Shown here piece by piece: positions 63,175-64,000 of a stretch of DNA of 64,000 nt; the stretch's first letter is position 1, and each line of letters starts with the position of its first letter. The notes under the pieces were generated by a model. That model saw only the letters and a list, made by a program, of their open reading frames with translations, searched no databases and had not been told where the DNA came from. Position numbers and translations under genes: made by a program. Origin of the DNA: RGIG6307 sp964424345 (lineage in GTDB: Bacteria > Bacillota > Clostridia > Lachnospirales > Lachnospiraceae); NCBI GenBank assembly GCA_964424345.1, contig CAYRIK010000005.1, positions 9,948 through 73,947 of the forward strand, written 5' to 3'.

Positions 63175-63695
63175 TTTTGTCTCAACCTTTTTTTCATAAA
63201 CCAAACTGCAAGCACTCCAAACAATACGCCTGTAATCGCTCCGTTGCTATCTAATAATACATCCTTAAGCTGTCCACAGCGTCCTGGTACAAATAATTGG
63301 ATTGTTTCATCGATACACGCAACAGCTAGACATGTGCATACACTACAAAATATTTTATAACGATATTTCCAAATGCTTTGTATCCATGTCATATACATTA
63401 GTACACCCAATATCATATATTCGATAAAATGTGCACATTTTCTCAAAACATGATGCCAAAACGCAATCTGTTCCGCAGACATAGCATGAATTTTATCCAT
63501 TTGCCCCGCAAAAAAAGTTTCTACAAGCCATTCACCAAATCCTAAACTCGTTTCACTAGAAACATCTGCCGGCTGTAAAGACATTCCCCAAATAACTGCA
63601 ATCCAGCAAAGCGTTAAAGCGAGAAACATAAAAAAATAAGTCCTATTTTTATTCTTTTGTACCAAGCCTAAATATCCTTTCTTTTCTTCTTCCAA
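63171..63695 (-). CDS. VanZ-like membrane protein
   Basis: 174 residues from a TTG at 63695; a second TTG at 63665 has a better ribosome site (AAAGGA, 9 bases) and may be the true start. Four hydrophobic segments. The VanZ-family motifs VLRKCAHFIEYMILG (about 88-102) and the later CIDETIQLFVPGRCGQLKDVLLDSNGA region are present. VanZ confers low-level teicoplanin resistance in enterococci; chromosomal homologues are widespread and usually of unknown role, so resistance should not be assumed. It overlaps the CapA-like gene by 4 bases. Confidence 0.88.
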   Translation of the reverse strand: MEEEKKGYLGLVQKNKNRTYFFMFLALTLCWIAVIWGMSLQPADVSSETSLGFGEWLVETFFAGQMDKIHAMSAEQIAFWHHVLRKCAHFIEYMILGVLMYMTWIQSIWKYRYKIFCSVCTCLAVACIDETIQLFVPGRCGQLKDVLLDSNGAITGVLFGVLAVWFMKKRLRQK

Positions 63696-63883
63696 TAAAT
63701 CTTATACATAAACGTTCTTTCTGTTTTTATCACAGTTCATCCTACAACACGTTTAACCGAAAACATATTTGAAAAGCACTATTTTTTGCTCGTGCATCCT
63801 TATAAATTACCTTTATGGAATAAAAATATTCCCGATACAAAGCGTTTTGGTATACTATAAAATAAATACTTTCCTATATATGC

Positions 63884-63914
63884 AAAAAAGGCACCCAAAA
63901 TTGGTGCCTTTTTT
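63884..63914. terminator. Terminator after tRNA-Leu
   Basis: AAAAAAGGCACC (63884-63895), 7-base loop, GGTGCCTTTTTT (63903-63914), perfect 12-base arms. On the minus strand it follows the tRNA 3' end by about 23 bases. Confidence 0.9.
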
Positions 63915-63937
63915 ACTTAATTTGTCGCATTTTACAA

Positions 63938-64000
63938 TGCCGGTGGCCGGACTCGAACCGGCACGAAGTTGCCCCCGGTAGATTTTGAGTCTACTGCGTC
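63938..64000 (-). tRNA. tRNA-Leu (anticodon CAA), 5' part outside window
   Basis: Read on the minus strand: anticodon stem GTAGA/TCTAC with loop CTCAAAA (anticodon CAA), a long class II variable arm (GGGGGCAACTTCG), T arm GCCGGTTCGAGTCCGGC, acceptor end CACCGGC and discriminator A. CCA is not encoded. The D arm and 5' acceptor strand lie beyond the window edge. Confidence 0.93.

Noticed and set aside
63171..63695. Glycopeptide resistance determinant
   Set aside because: VanZ-like proteins are common on chromosomes; no vanHAX, vanRS or vanY genes are nearby.
63769..63981. 70-codon plus-strand frame at the window end
   Set aside because: It runs through a terminator and antisense through the tRNA-Leu gene; no ribosome site.
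1..64000. CRISPR arrays, prophage, insertion sequences, integrases
   Set aside because: No spaced direct repeats, transposase or phage-structural motifs were found; the only long repeat is the LysR duplication.

Overview
The window looks like chromosome from a low-GC, Gram-positive, anaerobic gut-type member of the Clostridia, most probably Lachnospiraceae. The main reasons are a PolC-type replicative polymerase, a nifS-nifU-mnmA sulfur cluster, a DUF1846 protein, SpoVB-like and SpoIIM-like sporulation-family membrane proteins, a CIRCE-controlled groESL operon, strong AAGGAG ribosome sites and vegetative promoters of the TTGACA/TATAAT type. This is a family-level guess; no rRNA is present to fix the genus. 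Most of the window is ordinary core genome, and most of it is read on the minus strand.

Layout. 1-3.4 kb: a partial solute-binding lipoprotein and an ECF sigma/RsiV-type anti-sigma pair. 3.4-6.7 kb: glycolytic operon gap-pgk-tpiA. 6.8-8.3 kb: DUF1846 protein. 8.4-11.3 kb: nifS-nifU-mnmA (Fe-S and tRNA thiolation) behind a consensus promoter with an operator-like palindrome. 11.4-13.8 kb: SpoVB-like flippase and DAHP synthase. 13.8-15.1 kb: a small Hanks-type kinase with an unrecognised partner gene. 15.2-16.6 kb: a cobalamin riboswitch controlling a DUF4430 surface protein and an ECF transporter S component. 16.6-20.2 kb: SpoIIM-like protein, ABC-F ATPase, PHP phosphoesterase. 20.2-24 kb: aroA-pheA-maf-gph. 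24-28.4 kb: rpsB-tsf and groES-groEL. 28.5-31.8 kb: two small proteins, a degV remnant and a GH31 glycosidase.

31.8-36 kb: a four-gene unit of GT2 glycosyltransferase, UDP-galactopyranose mutase, CMP-kinase-like protein and a cysteine-peptidase-like protein, then a Nudix hydrolase. 36-47 kb: pyrH-frr and uppS-cdsA-dxr-rseP-ispG-polC, joining translation, isoprenoid/phospholipid precursor supply, membrane proteolysis and replication. 47-52 kb: folate operon folC-folE-HD-dagK-folP-folBK. 52-53.6 kb: an alanine-type aminotransferase and a Cys-rich protein. 53.8-55.2 kb: a divergent LysR regulator broken by a perfect 515-bp tandem duplication. 55.2-60.7 kb: LTA-synthase-like sulfatase, ABC-F, DUF1653 protein, mutY. 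60.8-61.1 kb: an orphan transcription unit with its own promoter and terminator. 61.2-64 kb: esterase, VanZ-like/CapA-like pair and the 3' part of a tRNA-Leu(CAA).

The observations I rate highest are the LysR tandem duplication (in-frame if one copy is removed), the B12-riboswitch uptake unit, the orphan ~270-nt transcription unit, the kinase/partner pair, and the truncated degV gene. I saw no CRISPR array, prophage, insertion sequence or integrase. All coordinates and motifs were read by eye; family assignments come from memory of motifs and have not been checked by database search.
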